Source: Pampus argenteus (taxonomy: Eukaryota > Chordata > Actinopteri > Scombriformes > Stromateidae). Taken from it: a stretch of DNA of 64,000 nt. Below are positions 13,198-25,732 of the stretch, piece after piece (positions within the stretch are counted from its first letter, which is position 1; each line of letters starts with the position of its first letter). Location: positions 11,010,001 through 11,074,000 of the forward strand of contig CM072869.1 in NCBI GenBank assembly GCA_036937835.1, given 5' to 3'. A program made the translations under genes and the position numbers. The notes beneath the pieces are model-generated. The model was not told the DNA's origin, ran no database searches, and saw only the letters and a program-made list of their open reading frames with translations.

Positions 13198-14366
13198 CTA
13201 AAAGGAATCTGTCCGTCTTCTGGCAAACACTGCAGACATGCTTTTCACTATCCCCTTGAATCCCAGAGGCCTCTTTGTGGTCACCTTGGTGTCCTTCATT
13301 CTGTGCACCAGCCCATGAAACACCATGAGCACGCTGTGGTAGTTCTCGGCTGCTGACACCTCGTAGAAGTGGCAGTCTGTATTAAGAGCCAGGAGCCGGC
13401 CCTCCTCGCTCAGCACTGTCCGCCTGTGGTGTAGGTCCCTCTTGTTACCCACAATCACTATGGGTGCTTTGTCTGCGTTCAGGAAGTCTCTGGTGGACTT
13501 GATTGTCTGAATAAGCTTGCTGACATTGTTGAAACTGGCCCTGTCGCATATGCTGTAGACAAGAACATAGCCGTCGGCCCACTGGACCTTCTTCTCAAAG
13601 TGTGACATCTCCACGGTCGAATCCTGTTAAATCAAAACATTTCAAGTTCATCTGCAGCAACAACCAGTAGTGGAAAGTAACTCCTACACTACATTTATGT
13701 AGCATATGTGGTTATTAGATACTATGCAGATTAAGATTTTACATTAAAAAAACTTTTTGAATCCAAGTCTATTCAACTGTAGTAATGTTAAAAACATATA
13801 TTAAAATATAGGCTACATAATAATATAACGTATAAAAGTTGATACCTTTAGTATGTTTTGCTGATACCTTTTTAAACTTTGCTTATATAACATTTGGGGT
13901 ACAGAACTTAACATAATATTCTTGTAGTATTTTTCAGCATGTCAGCAGGGTAAAACTGCATTATCAAGTCATTGATAGTAACTGTGAGAGTTACTTGAGT
14001 CCTTACCTCAGAATAAGGTGAATCCCAAATATTAAGAGTGATTTCCCTCCCGTCTACCATAAAACTGTGACTGTAGATGGACTCTGCGAGACAAAAAGTA
14101 ATGAAAGTTAGATGAAGCTATAAAAGGCTGCATCAAATCGAAGTTTGTTGGTAGCCTAAAACAGACTGGACACTTACCGATATCTCCATACTCTCCAATG
14201 AATCTCCGAGTCAAGAGGCGCACAGTCAGCGCTGGAAAACAAAACAATATTTAACACACACTGTAAAACAGTCAGAAATATATATACGTCTGAATGTCTG
14301 CTTTATAAAGTTTCTACCTGATTTTCCGACGCTCTCTGTCCCCATTACAACAATGTTGGCATCCAT
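13198..14366 (-). CDS. rergl: RERG/RERGL-like small Ras-family GTPase (complete, 4 coding exons, 201 aa)
   Basis: Coding exons on the minus strand are 14366-14318, 14231-14178, 14083-14007 and 13623-13198. All introns are GT-AG, phases 1, 1 and 0 agree, and the frame closes at TAG. The protein starts MDANIVVMG. It has a P-loop GTESVGKS (residues 9-16), the NKRD base-recognition motif (120-123) and an SAA motif (150-152) in place of SAK. Two core elements are missing: switch I has no Thr equivalent to Ras Thr35 (segment EYGDIESIY), and the DxxG motif is replaced by D55-S-P-Y, so there is no Ras Gln61 equivalent. The C-terminus (RRRTDSF) has no CAAX prenylation box. Human RERGL shows the same losses, which is why I prefer it to RERG or RASL12. 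It probably acts in the cytosol or nucleus; function is little known. It could instead be a separate paralogue of RERGL. Confidence 0.85.
13663..13860. mobile_element. Fragment of the teleost 'agtggtggaaagtaact' repeat
   Basis: Within intron 3 of the RERG-like gene the sequence opens with 'ccagtagtggaaagtaactc' and continues with 'actacatttatgtagcat' and T-rich DNA containing 'tttttgaatcc'. This follows the consensus I remember for one end of a dispersed fish repeat (agtggtggaaagtaactaag, then tacatttactcaagtactg). It is diverged and truncated. Confidence 0.5.
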
Positions 14367-14443
14367 TTTCAGTGAAACAGCTGTGCCGAGACGCTCAGCT
14401 CCATGTGAGGCGGAGGAGTCTGCTGCTGTGCTGCTGCTGCCGG

Positions 14444-14471
14444 CTATTATAGCACCAACAGGAGGGCGGGG
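14444..14471 (-). promoter_or_regulatory. Core promoter of the RERG-like gene: GC box plus TATA-like box
   Basis: Read on the minus strand, a GC box (complement of GGGCGGGG, 14464-14471) is followed after 11 bases by CTATAATAG (14452-14444). The start codon lies about 80 bases further on. The order and spacing fit a TATA promoter with a short leader. The surrounding 14390-14590 stretch is the only G+C-rich DNA near this gene. Confidence 0.45.
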
Positions 14472-14599
14472 TTAACAAATCATCCACCAGCACAAAAACG
14501 ACAACAACAACAACATCAGCAGCAGCAGAAAAAACTCTGTGATGCCCCCCTCGCGAGCTCTGGCGCACGCGACTGTCTGTCTGCTACAGTGAGCATCTT

Positions 14600-17500
14600 A
14601 TTGACTATAACGAGGAAAAACACCCAACTAAAGTCAAAGCTGTTTTTGTTGCTTACGGTCATATACATGTACTTAAATCTGACCAGTTAAAAAACAACAC
14701 TAAATTCAACGTTTCTATCAGCATCATATCCATGCCTCGTACAGTGAAGCCTTTTCTACTTGCTGCTGTAATTCTAATATCAGCCACAAGGGGGAAGTAG
14801 ATTTCAGTAAATGTCTTTGTTTTGCTTTCTGGGCCCAGAAAAGGCAGAAGAGACAGACTGGATACTGATTGGCTGAATAAAAAAAACGTCTGTCAAGTAA
14901 TTGGCTGTTTGTAGAGCCAGACTGTAACACCCGCCTCCGCGTGTGTGTGCGTGAGTGTGTGTGTGCGTGTGTAATTTGTCTTTATCCTATCCAGCTTTAC
15001 TTATCCTCGGTGGCCTACAATTTCCTGCTTTAATCAGATTTTTCCCAGTAACCTTGTTTCTTGTTTCCATATATGCTGTAGTGCTGGAAAAGGAAAATAC
15101 TACTGTGTATCCAGTTATTTCACCTTTTTAAAGATACCCTTTGATTAAAGCATGTTTTGTTAATTTCCTTTTGATTTGTTATGTTTGTCAAAGCCTTGTT
15201 GTTGTAACTTAGCAACTGCACCACTTTTTTGAGATGATGCAACAACAAAACCAGATCACAGAAACCCCTCATATCATCTCTGATATAATTTCCTATCTTG
15301 TCTCGTGTAAGTAAGATTAGTCTGAAGAAGACGGGTATTCAAATATCTTGGTTGTTTCCATCATATATATATGATGGGTATCGCTGGCATAAATATTGCA
15401 CGTAATATATTACATTTAGGGAAAACTCAGCTCCCACTATATGTTTCTTATTAAATTTCATCCTCAGAGGTTTTGTTTGAGAACAATGCAAACATCACAA
15501 TGTTTAACGCGTCACAGGATAAATGTGTTCATTGCTTATTTAAGATATATTGTGTATATGTAAGAAATGTCTGTGTTTGCTGTAATCGTGGCTTTTATGC
15601 TCGTTTATTGGTGCATTAACTGTAAATCCACTTGGACAAATAAAGTTACTTTACAATAGTGAGACCAATGTAATGGAATAAGTGCTTCATGTGGCCTTTA
15701 AATATCTCTATTTATCATTATGAGAAGTGCATTGACTAGTTAAAACTATGAATAAGACCATAATGCACAGAATGGAATTACATTCATGAAATATATATAT
15801 AATATAAACAAATGCATCATAATTAATATAATGTGTTCATGCCATTTCAACTGTAAACCGCACATTACCCTAAAATGAAAACCACATTAATTATTGTCTG
15901 CTCACATATTTGAGTGTGAATGTTTCTCAGTAAGTCACGACTCTTTATAGTAATTAGATTTAACCACTTTAAATTCAGATTTTCCCAGGCTTTCAGGGGT
16001 CTATGACCTTTATCATTGTGACACCTCTGTGTGAAATTCATCACAGATATCAGCGGCACATTAACTTTCCTAGCCAGAGAAGTGCCACAGTCGTGAAAAT
16101 GTGGATCATACTCCACTATGACATTTGGTCACTTTAAGTAACAGAATACATTGATGTAACTTTACTTACACTTTGATCTGTGTCTGTGTGTGTTATGGCT
16201 CAGCAAACTGAACTTTACAGCCCGTCCTACCAAAGGAAAAAAAAAGAAAGAAAGATTTGCCAAAGACAACCTATAATTAAATTTGAGTGACAGATGCCAT
16301 TTAGCAGCCGTAGAAACTATGATCTGAAGAAGTGATGCGGTTCAGATTTATTTAACTAAATGTGCCATGTAGCTACTGTGAGTCCGTAGATAGACTTACT
16401 TGTATTAGGACGATGGCTCAATTGATGGATGGCAAAAAGTGAACTTACAAAAAGTGTGATTGTTTCCAGCATGCTATGTATAAATGTGTGTGCAGTGAAT
16501 GGTGCAGATTTAAATAGTCATGAAAGTAGAAAGTTTAAGGATTAAAGGAAGGTTGCACTGAATGTATTTTCAGTTAATACTAAACATATTTACATTAAAA
16601 TCATAATTTTCTAGAAGAAATTAGAGGAATAAAGACACGAAGCTCATTCGCAACATTCTGCGGTAAAGTGGTTTATTCCCTCTACAACGTCTTTTCATCC
16701 AAAGCTGTTTCACAGGAAGCTGCTTCCACTGTGTGTACTTATGTAAATAAATCTTCTTATGGACTTAACTTACACTCACTTTATGTGTGTGATAATTCCA
16801 CTTTTCCCTGTTCCAGGGGTGCGATAACGAAATAAACTGAAAACTATCCTCTTAATAAAAGACATTGGATGGCAGGTCTTATTTAAATGTACACTTGATT
16901 TGCAATTCTATTTGAAATGTGCCTCTTTAAACAGAGAGAGAGAGATAAAACTGAACCAAGTGAAGCAGTAGCACGATGCTCAGCTCGTCATGAGATGTGT
17001 ACACACCATTAAATTTAAATTTATGTCCAGCTCACTTTAAAACTATTATACAAAGTGTTATGTTGAAGGTTTTCGATAACGAATATCCACATTCCACATG
17101 CTCAAAGTCCAGCTCTAAACTGTGAGATGTTTTATGCCCTGTGAAATATTTCTACCTCTCTGAGAAGATGAGGAATAGCTGCAGTCCTCCTTTATACGCT
17201 GTAATCACATCAGGGTTTCCTGTTTACAGTATAATGATTTAATTGGAATAGGGTTGTACGCATTTACTCTTTGCAACAGAAGTGCAGTTTCTTGTCTTTA
17301 CAACGAGTGACCCATTTTACATTATACACGGTCACTGAATCTATTGATTTATAACAAATATTGATTAGTGCTGCTTTATAGATGTGCTCTATCTGGACAG
17401 CAATATTAGACTGAAAGAATACTTTGATCTGCACATTGTAAAACAGTGACATTTTAAATCAGACTATTTATGTTTCCAAAAGATGCAGAGCAGAAATCTG

Positions 17501-20500
17501 TATTTAGGCATCTGCAGACAAAGACAGATTAAGCACTTCACTCCAAAGAAAAAAGATAATTTCTTTACGACTACTGATATCAGTTGCTTGCAGCTGATAT
17601 AACTGAAGACATCCATCATCAGGGGCCACTTACACACCAAAGCTCTCATTAGACAGCTGTGATACATGACTGGAGAGGAAGGAAGAGCAGGTCATTAGCA
17701 TGTCATTTCCCTGACAGGAAGGAAGCTTTTTCAGACTAGCACTGTCAGAATTACAGGAAGAGGAAAACAGATCAGGTCACACCACCTTTTTATATACAGA
17801 GACTGAAATAATTCCTCCTCTGACCTTCCCAGCATGAATGAGGAAGAAAGTGGCTAAAATCTAGCAAATACTGTACGTATAGTGGTGATTAAACAACTGT
17901 AACATTTCATTTGTTCAGCTAGCCTTTAGTTGTTGCTAAAGTTTATGATTTATCAGCACACACTGAAGGGGCTGCTGTCCCTTTTTCACTGACTGTAAGT
18001 GGTGTATGTTAACATGTTGCTTTTAGTTTGGTTGCATTTGACTTAAAGAGCAATTGTGTGTTTACTGGGAAAAGTGCTGCCTGAATATTTTATGGTATAA
18101 ATGTTGTAAGTGGTTTGTAAAGTTCCCTGAAGCCTTTTTTAGAATTCCCCATAATGTCCTCTCCATAACTCCCACACATCGTCTCCTCTCCGTTTGTGGC
18201 TCCTCACCTAAGCTACTTTTAATATAATTACACATACAGCCGCACACCATTCACCATTTAAACACTGTTGTGTTTAGAAGACACTGAATAATCTTTAGGA
18301 TAAAACAAGATTTGGATGGTTTGTAGATAATATGAATTAATGAAAATACTTTCTCTTGCACACAGCGTTGGGTTGTACTGGAACAGTGGCTTTCTGTTTA
18401 TTTGCTTACATTTACTGTATGCAAATAGCTTCAGAAAGACCGAGGCAACAATACATGTTCAAACATGTTCAATAAGACTCCATGGCTTGAGACAAAGAGA
18501 CTATCATGACTATAATTTCACTGTTATACATTTTAAGTCAAGTCTAACTAAAGTGTTAAAATCATAAAACACTATGGTAAAGATCAAATGAAATATTCTC
18601 GTTGCTATTAGAACAAATGTTGCAAAACATCAAATAGAAGATGTTTGTCATCAAATTGTGGGAATGATCTACACTAAGACTAAGAATACCACTGAGGCCA
18701 AAAAAAAAAGTCATATGAATATCTTGTGCTGCGCCGAGCAAAATTAGCAAGTGAATTATCTCCTCAGCTGCATGAAATCATCTTAACTCTGGACAGCCTC
18801 CAGTGGCAGAGAGCCTGTTGGATGTGGTACCCAATTAGTCAGCTTTTCAGCAAGAATTATCAGCCCAGCACATGCCAAACATTGACGATCAAAATGTCAG
18901 TAACTAAAATATCTGCCTTGCAAAATGAATGATGAAATCTGCTGAGTGAAGGGATGAAGCTCACAAAACTGCTTTGCTGTCACTATGGACTATATCACAC
19001 ACACACACAACACTGCAGATGTAGAACCAGTTTTTGTTTATCATAAGGGAGACAGTCATATTGCACAATGTGGATGATCCCACCCATCTTACACATTTTT
19101 GTTTTAACTTGCCTTTTAAATCCAGAGTGGTGACGTTGGGTCATAGTTGCTAGTTGTTGCTGAGCTATAGCAAGACAGCTTTAATTAGAGGGATTATAGG
19201 CTTGTGGTAATTCGTATGTCAAAAAAGGTCACATGACAAATCATTCTGTACTTCTTGCACTAAAATCTCTTTGCCCTTCTTAAACTGCTGGTGGTGAGAG
19301 CTGTGTTTTCTTTATTTCTGCTGTGCTTGTTTTGTGCCATTTCAGTCTCAAATGAGAAACTTTAAAGAGAACCTGAAGTAATATTCAGCTAATTATCATG
19401 AAAAAGATGTACCATTCATGTACGTATTTACAAATGGCAATGGTAAAATTTGTGTCTTAGTGTAGTCTTGGATAATATTGGCTTAGATGTTAATTGGGAT
19501 GCAATTAGGCCCATAAAACCCATAACAAAGGAAATGTCAGTGATTAAAAGTAGAGCTATGTTTGTGCCTCAAGAAATGTTTTGTGCTCTTTCGATAAAAA
19601 ATAGAAATCAGTATCAATTTCTTTCAACAATATTAAATACATGGTGACAGCGCAGTCTCCTCAGTGATTTTGGGCACCACTGCAGCACATTGTGGTAAGG
19701 AAGTGATCCAGAGGCATGTGATTGCTTCTTAAGGTTATATAAGGTTTATTCTTAATCTTCTTAACATTAAAAACACACTTAATAATAATGATTGTGGCAA
19801 GCTGTTTAACTAACTCTACATTTTAGTGTTCAGATCTAGTCGCTGAACAAACAGGTTGTACATGTCGATGACATCACATCGCCTCGACTTTGTGGTTTCT
19901 CGGCTTGGGGAACAAAATGTTTGCAAACATTGTTTTGACAGAAGAATGGAGGCCGATGTGAGGGGAAAAAAACAACTTTGACTAGTCCTCTCAACGGCTC
20001 CCTTAGGCCATCCATTTTGTCCTGCCATTGTTTCCATCTCACCCAACTTGAAACCTAAAACTTTTTATGTCTTTTTTTTTTTTTTTCCCATGCTCCCATT
20101 GCTGATTCCTTGTGTGAGCCATCTGACTTGTCTGTCTGGTTTCAGCAGCCATGCCTTTTTTTTTTCCTCCACATGATTGCATTCAAGTTGCACCTTAAGC
20201 TTTCAGTGCCATTTCAATGAAGCAGGTTGGACAGGGTTTTTTTTAAAATGGCCTCACAGAAATGTCAACAATTATGCACTTGTACTTCTGAGAACCCCAC
20301 CTCTACTGGGTGGAGGTGTTTTTAACATCACATGTTTCAGGAAAGATCATTTGGATCAAAGCTGAGTGAGCAGCAGGTTTCTTCAGCTCCATGAGGCGAG
20401 GTTGCATCTGGAAATAAGCACACGTATCCCACGGTTTGATTTACCCTGGGAAGGAAAGTAGACCATGTTGCTTTTTACGTACTATGTTTGAAACCCTCTC

Positions 20501-21470
20501 CCCAGTGGAGCAGATGATATCGCTCTATTTTAAAACCACACGCTGCCCTCTCTATTTATAGCATAGTAAAAATAGACAGAAAAAATAAATGGTTTAAATG
20601 TAGACAGACAGCAGTACTCTATATTTAGATGGGACACAATCAGAAAAAGTGCCTTGTGACATTTTAGTAACTCCCCATTGAAGCTGCAAATGCCATTTCA
20701 CTGTCCGTACAATCATGCAGTATTTATGTGCCCCGAAGATCTCTACTGATGTCTGGGGAAAATATTGACTATGAGGCGTAAACGCACTTCTGGTCACTCC
20801 TTGTTACTGCAAGTAAATGGAGTATGACATTAAATATCGGTAGGCAAATTTGTGCTGTTTGTGTCTGACTCTGCACTTGTTTTTGATCTCGTCAGTGTTG
20901 TAGGAAATGAGGAGTGAAAACAGTCACAGTTATGAAGTGCAACAATATGATCCAGTTGAAGGTAAATGAAACAAAAACATACCTAACACGGATGGCTCTG
21001 GATTAGGCTCTATTCCAGCAGCTGATATCTTTAAACTGTGTTTTGCTTGGCACATGATCAAACTAAGACTGAAGCAACCGCCTAACTCACAAACACAGCC
21101 TTATAAATGCAGATGAGTTGAGGTTTAACCCTTGACACTGCATGAAACATGTCAAGGGCTTTCCACTGACAATTTCCTGCAGTATGTAAGTTGTAATGAG
21201 TACGCTCCCTCCAGCTAAGCAGTGCTGCATAGCTTGGTGATGGAGGAGCACCTGAGGCCTGTCTGGCCGGGATCAGTCTGAAGGAGACCACTCTGGGCGC
21301 TCAGTGAAGAAGCTGTGATTGCCTGAACATGCAGTAGAACTCATGGAAAACGGCTTTCAGTCTAAAATTAGGAAACTGTTCATTGTACAATTGAGTAATC
21401 TCAGTTCAGTTATAAATATTTTCACTGAAGATATGAAACATTTTGGTAGAATAGGATAAAGGTCAATTCC
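14600..21470. other. Intergenic DNA, no gene seen
   Basis: No exon, RNA gene or well-preserved transposon is recognised. A GT-rich tract with interruptions lies at 14940-14972, a short CA tract near 18995-19010, and T-runs near 20070-20090 and 20155-20168. Open frames are short and look like chance. Confidence 0.6.
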
Positions 21471-21720
21471 AGGATTAAAGGAATATTTTGACATATTGGG
21501 AAATGCACTTGTTGGTGAGTTAGATGATATTTACGATATGTAACGTGTTAATTTGTGAGATACAGAAGTGCTGCTAGGTGGATTTGTGTATTTTGGACAG
21601 ATCCAGGTTAGCCGTTTCTCCCTGTTTTCACTCTTTATGTTAAGAGAAACCTAAAGAGTGGAAGCAGAAACAGAGATGCTGTCAGCTCCCCATCATCTTT
21701 AAGGAACATTTTTCTTACAG
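21470..21720 (+). mobile_element. Diverged teleost repeat, 'ggaatattttgacatattgggaaat' type
   Basis: The segment begins 'taaaggaatattttgacat' then 'attgggaaatgcactt', continues through 'gagttagatgat' and 'ccaggttagccgtttctccc'. In the dispersed fish repeat I know, these blocks appear in the same order as 'aaaggaatagttcgacattt', 'gggaaatacgctt', 'gagttagatgaga' and 'ggttagcttagcttagc'. No coding capacity is visible. Confidence 0.6.
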
Positions 21721-22455
21721 TATATCACACATTTCATTTCTAATCAGGGTCTGTTAGTAAGTTCACAACACCAGTAGTCCCTCTGCACGGTGCCTGCTGC
21801 CCATATCCTCTTGTTTCCATGACCACCGATTGTTGTGCTGTGGCACTATGTGAAATGGTGTAAATTACTGTGAAACTATCGTACAATACTATAAGGACAG
21901 TCTTCTCTGTGGAGGCATCCTCAGTGACTGAGTCAGCGCTGTAGAGAGCTCCAGTTGTTTTCCATGTTTGAATTTGTGTTTGATGGCACACAGAGACAGA
22001 AACTAAACTTGACAGCTGCAGGTAACAAACACACAAGAAGACTTAAGGTGAACCCCCTGTGTGGGACTAAAAGTGCAGTGAACCATGACATTGTAGTTTT
22101 TTTTTATTTTTGATAAATTTGCATAAATCTCAAACAAGTTGTCATTATGTTGTATTATGTGTAGAATCCATTTTGGATTAAGGCTGTAACATAACAAAAA
22201 GTGTTGTGAATACTTCCCGCATGCACTGTACTATTCCTCCAACTTCTCCCATTACCTACTGTCTCGAGCAGACGGGCTGGGCTTTTTTTCCACAGTCCAC
22301 CCTTTCCCAAATCCTATAAATAGCCGCTGTTTCAGAGGGCAGAACAATACTCTGCAGGCTTTCCTATTCATGCATTCCTGGCACAAGCCCGAGACGTCTC
22401 CGCCCATTACTACCTGACTCATGTTCCTGCACATCCACTATATATAAACAAAGCT

Positions 22456-22482
22456 ACACACACACACACACACACACACACA
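22456..22482. repeat. CA microsatellite
   Basis: An uninterrupted AC run of 27 bases in intergenic DNA between the RERG-like gene and slco3a1. Confidence 0.95.
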
Positions 22483-24024
22483 TTTATGCTTTGTGTTTCA
22501 ATCCTACTATTTTGTTTAACTCAGAGACAGAGCATTTTATTCCAATAAGAAAAGGTTAATTTCCATTAATGTTTTCTTCTATAAACTATTAATTTGTGGT
22601 AGATACAAACACTTTTACACAACTTTTATATTTATCACAACACATTCAGAACATGATCTGATATCTTTGCAATAATACATATAGCAAATACATCCTACTG
22701 CAATGACCGCTCTCTACCTCAGTGAATCTGAAGGCAGATACTCTTATAGTCACCGTACTGAATGATAATGTATGATCCATCCGTCTAGCTTCACCATGAT
22801 GACTGAAATCCGACACTAAACTACTAACACCCAGGCCTGGGTATCTACTGTGGGACTATCTTTCACTGCATGTGTTACTTATAAATCCAATTTAAGCCTC
22901 TTCATGCATCAAAAAAAAAAAAAAAAATACTTCAAATGAGGTTGAATTTGATTTTTCTCATGACCACACAACCTGTAAAGGAAGGCTCAGATGTAGACAT
23001 TGCTTATTTTTAAAAGGTTACAATGCAAAAAGGTTGGGGAGCAGTGAGTTACAGTCAATATTGAACACACATATATACACACAAGTACCTGTTGCAGCTG
23101 TGTAAATTACAGAATCTGAGAACCATTAACCTCTGCTTGGTCTGAAACAATCCTTCTGAAAGTAACGTGGCCCAGACTGTCTGTATAAGATTTACATTTC
23201 TCATAACACTATCCATTTAGCTTCCAATATTTACATACTTTCCTCAGTTTTGGCACTTCAACACTCAGTGGGATTTTAACACTGTAACACTGTTTGTTTG
23301 ATACTAAACGTGTCAGCTTGTCTATGCTTTGCTTTTCCCAGAAGGCTGAACGTAGGAAGAAACATGTAAAAGCGTAGGAAGGCTTTTTGTGTGGGAGTGT
23401 GCCAGTGGAGAGTGAGGGAACGACGATTGATGATTATTTTGCAAGGGACAGTCTGGATGCAAGTATGTGAAATGGTCACAGATTCAAAGGTTAAATCCAT
23501 GTTGATTCTGTTGACTCAAATGTGTTTTTTTTTCTATCATTTGTTTATAAGAATGAAAAACAATATCTTGGTGGTACAAAATATGGAGACGATAATAGAT
23601 GTATCCTGTATCCTTTAATATACTGTCAATTACTTGACTGCTTGGTTAAACTCTGATAACTAATAACTCTAATAGCATATAAACCACTTGCATGACATTA
23701 AGGTGTTTTGACCAGAGTAAAATCATATTTCCCAGTTCACTGATTACCAACTCATCTGTTTGACCTTTTACTTGGATTATTGCTGCTGCTGTTTCCAAAA
23801 CTGTCCAGACTGCTGTGCAGAAAACCCTCACAGCCTTTACACAACATTTGTTTATTTAGTTCCACCCCATCATCATCAACATCACATTATGTAGTTACAT
23901 TAGATCATAGCCACTGCAATACCTCATCCCAGACATGCTGACAACATAACCCAGTAATAAATGTAGGAAAATACTGTGCAAACGTCACAGCTTCTGCTAT
24001 ATCTTCACCACAGCATTGTTGAAC

Positions 24025-24236
24025 AGGAGGAGCTGCAACTATTTTGATCATAGATTAATCAGGTCAGGTATCTTTAAAGCAAAACTGAAAAAAAAATACT
24101 TTTAGCTTCTCAGATGTGACAATTTGCTGCTTGTTGTTTCTATGAAATTGCCTTGTTTTAATTAAGAGAAAATAATCAGCAGAATGATTGGATCGATTGA
24201 CATAAGGACAATTTCGAACATTGATTGGTTATGACA
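24025..24236 (+). mobile_element. Repeat of the 'gattaatcgattaat' family
   Basis: It reads 'gagctgcaactattttgat', then a degraded 'gattaatcaggtcagg', 'agcttctcagatgtgacaat' followed by 'ttgctgcttgttg', and ends 'ggatcgattgacataagg', 'acaatttcgaacattgattg'. This is the block order of a well-known fish repeat (gctgcaactattttgataat, agcttctcaaatgtgaggat, ttgctgc). Five more pieces of the same family occur in the window. Confidence 0.65.
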
Positions 24237-24237
24237 T

Positions 24238-24640
24238 ATTTAAAGTCCCCCTCCACTCAAAAATGTTTTTCTTGTTCATATACAGTTGAATGTTTGAGCG
24301 TCACTATGCAGAACGATGTATTTGCAGAGTTTGACAATATCTGTGTTCATTGAAAATGTGATTAAAAGAGTGGATCTAAGAGCATGATTTGTGACATCAC
24401 AACTACGCGTCAATCCTGGTCCAATATTCAACTTAAACAAGTGTGATGCAGAGATTTGAAGCCTCCAGTGCACATACTATGACAATGGACTTTACAATGA
24501 TGTGTAGGAGATGTTTTGTGTTAAATGGTTAAACTTCTGAAATTAAATATGTTTGCATATTCATAGATTCTGGACTTTTGAATGAGGGAGGCAAATTTTA
24601 AGGATTTTAAAGTGGTAATTATACTTTTTCTGTGGAAAAA
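24238..24640 (+). mobile_element. Probable teleost repeat, 'ttaaagtccccctccactc' type
   Basis: The segment starts 'tttaaagtccccctccactc' followed by 'aaaaatgtttttcttgttc' and ends near 'ttttaaagtggtaattatac'. The opening words are ones I know from dispersed fish repeats. It lies between the preceding repeat and the minisatellite, so the slco3a1 upstream region is largely repeat-derived. Confidence 0.5.
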
Positions 24641-24700
24641 AACAAATCAGACACACATTGTTGTTCCAGGCACAGTATTTATATATCTTAATACATAGCG

Positions 24701-25391
24701 CTAGTAACAGTAGGAACTGGTACCTAGTAACAAAAGGAGCTGTTAACTAGTAACAATAAGCGCTAGTAACAGTAGGAACTGGTAACTAGGAACAATAAGA
24801 GCTAGTAACAGTAGGAACTGGTAACTAGTAACAATAAGCTCTAGTAACAGTAGGAACTGGTACCTAGTAACAGTAGGAACTGGTAACTAGGAACAATAAG
24901 CGCTAGTAACAGTAGGAACTGGTACCTAGTAACAAAAGGAGCTGTTAACTAGTAACAATAAGCGCTAGTAACAGTAGGAACTGGTAACTAGGAACAATAA
25001 GAGCTAGTAACAGTAGGAACTGGTAACTAGTAACAATAAGCGCTAGTAACAGTAGGAACTGGTAACTAGGAACAATAAGCGCTAGTAACAGTAGGAACTG
25101 GTACCTAGTAACAGTAGGAACTGGTAACTAGGAACAATAAGAGCTAGTAACAGTAGGAACTGGTACCTAGTAACAATAGGAGCTGTTAACTAGTAACAAT
25201 AAGAGCTAGTAACAGTAGGAACTGGTACCTAGTAACAGTAGGAACTGGTAACTAGTAACAATAAGCGCTAGTAACAGTAGGAACTGGTACCTAGTAACAA
25301 TAGGAGCTGTTAACTAGTAACAATAAGAGCTAGTAACAGTAGGAACTGGTACCTAGTAACAGTAGGAACTGGTAATTGGTAACAATAGATG
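24701..25391 (+). repeat. 691-bp minisatellite with higher-order structure (23-nt and 16-nt subunits)
   Basis: Every subunit begins CTAGTAAC or CTAGGAAC. Type A (23 nt) begins CTAGTAACAGTAGG and ends GGTAC or GGTAA; type B (23 nt) contains AGGAGCTGTTAA; type C/D (16 nt) is CTAGTAACAATAAGCG or CTAGGAACAATAAGAG and close variants. The array parses without gaps into 13 periods with lengths 62, 39, 39, 62, 62, 39, 39, 39, 62, 62, 62, 62 and 62. A 39-nt period is A+16; a 62-nt period is A+A+16 or A+B+16. Totals are 17 A, 4 B and 13 sixteen-mers. The last unit (from 25376) is decayed. Junctions create the palindromes GGTACC, GTTAAC and AGCGCT. The array ends about 0.7 kb before the slco3a1 start codon. 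It is not a CRISPR array, since there are no unique spacers. Confidence 0.97.
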
Positions 25392-25462
25392 CTGGCCTAC
25401 CAGCTGTCAAAAACCAGTCTAGCTGGTTCCAGCTACCAGTTCAAGCGGGGTTTTCCAGTTGG
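25392..25462 (+). mobile_element. Possible end of a non-autonomous DNA transposon flanking the minisatellite
   Basis: Immediately after the array comes DNA dominated by CCAGCT/AGCTGG words (gctggcctaccagctgtc, ccagtctagctggttccagc) ending in 'gggttttccagttggg'. Fish genomes carry many short DNA elements built of such CTGG/CCAG words and ending in similar text. I infer that the minisatellite may have grown inside such an element. The matching left end was not identified. Confidence 0.35.
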
Positions 25463-25526
25463 GCTGCTGTAATGATTTGTGGAAGTGGAAGTTGAGCAGA
25501 CCTGCTGCTACACAGCGCCTCTAGGG

Positions 25527-25528
<2 letters not shown>

Positions 25529-25568
<40 letters not shown>
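25529..25568. repeat. (GT)20 microsatellite in the slco3a1 promoter region
   Basis: A pure GT run of 40 bases. It sits at the upstream edge of the CpG-rich block, where alternating purine-pyrimidine DNA can adopt Z-form. Confidence 0.95.
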
Positions 25569-25570
<2 letters not shown>

Positions 25571-25732
25571 AGAGAGGAGCAGAGAGAGGAGGGAGCGCAG
25601 AGGCAGAGAGCAGTCATTGTGCGTAAAGGACCATGACAGCCCGGAGCAGCAAGAGTTAGGAGAGAAGATGAAAGCCTGTGAGCAGAGTCTTCACCTTCCG
25701 CTAAAAAACCCATAAAAACCCGCGACGGAAAC

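Noticed and set aside
24701..25391. CRISPR-like regular repeats
   Set aside because: The subunits follow each other directly with no unique spacers, and the setting is a vertebrate genome.
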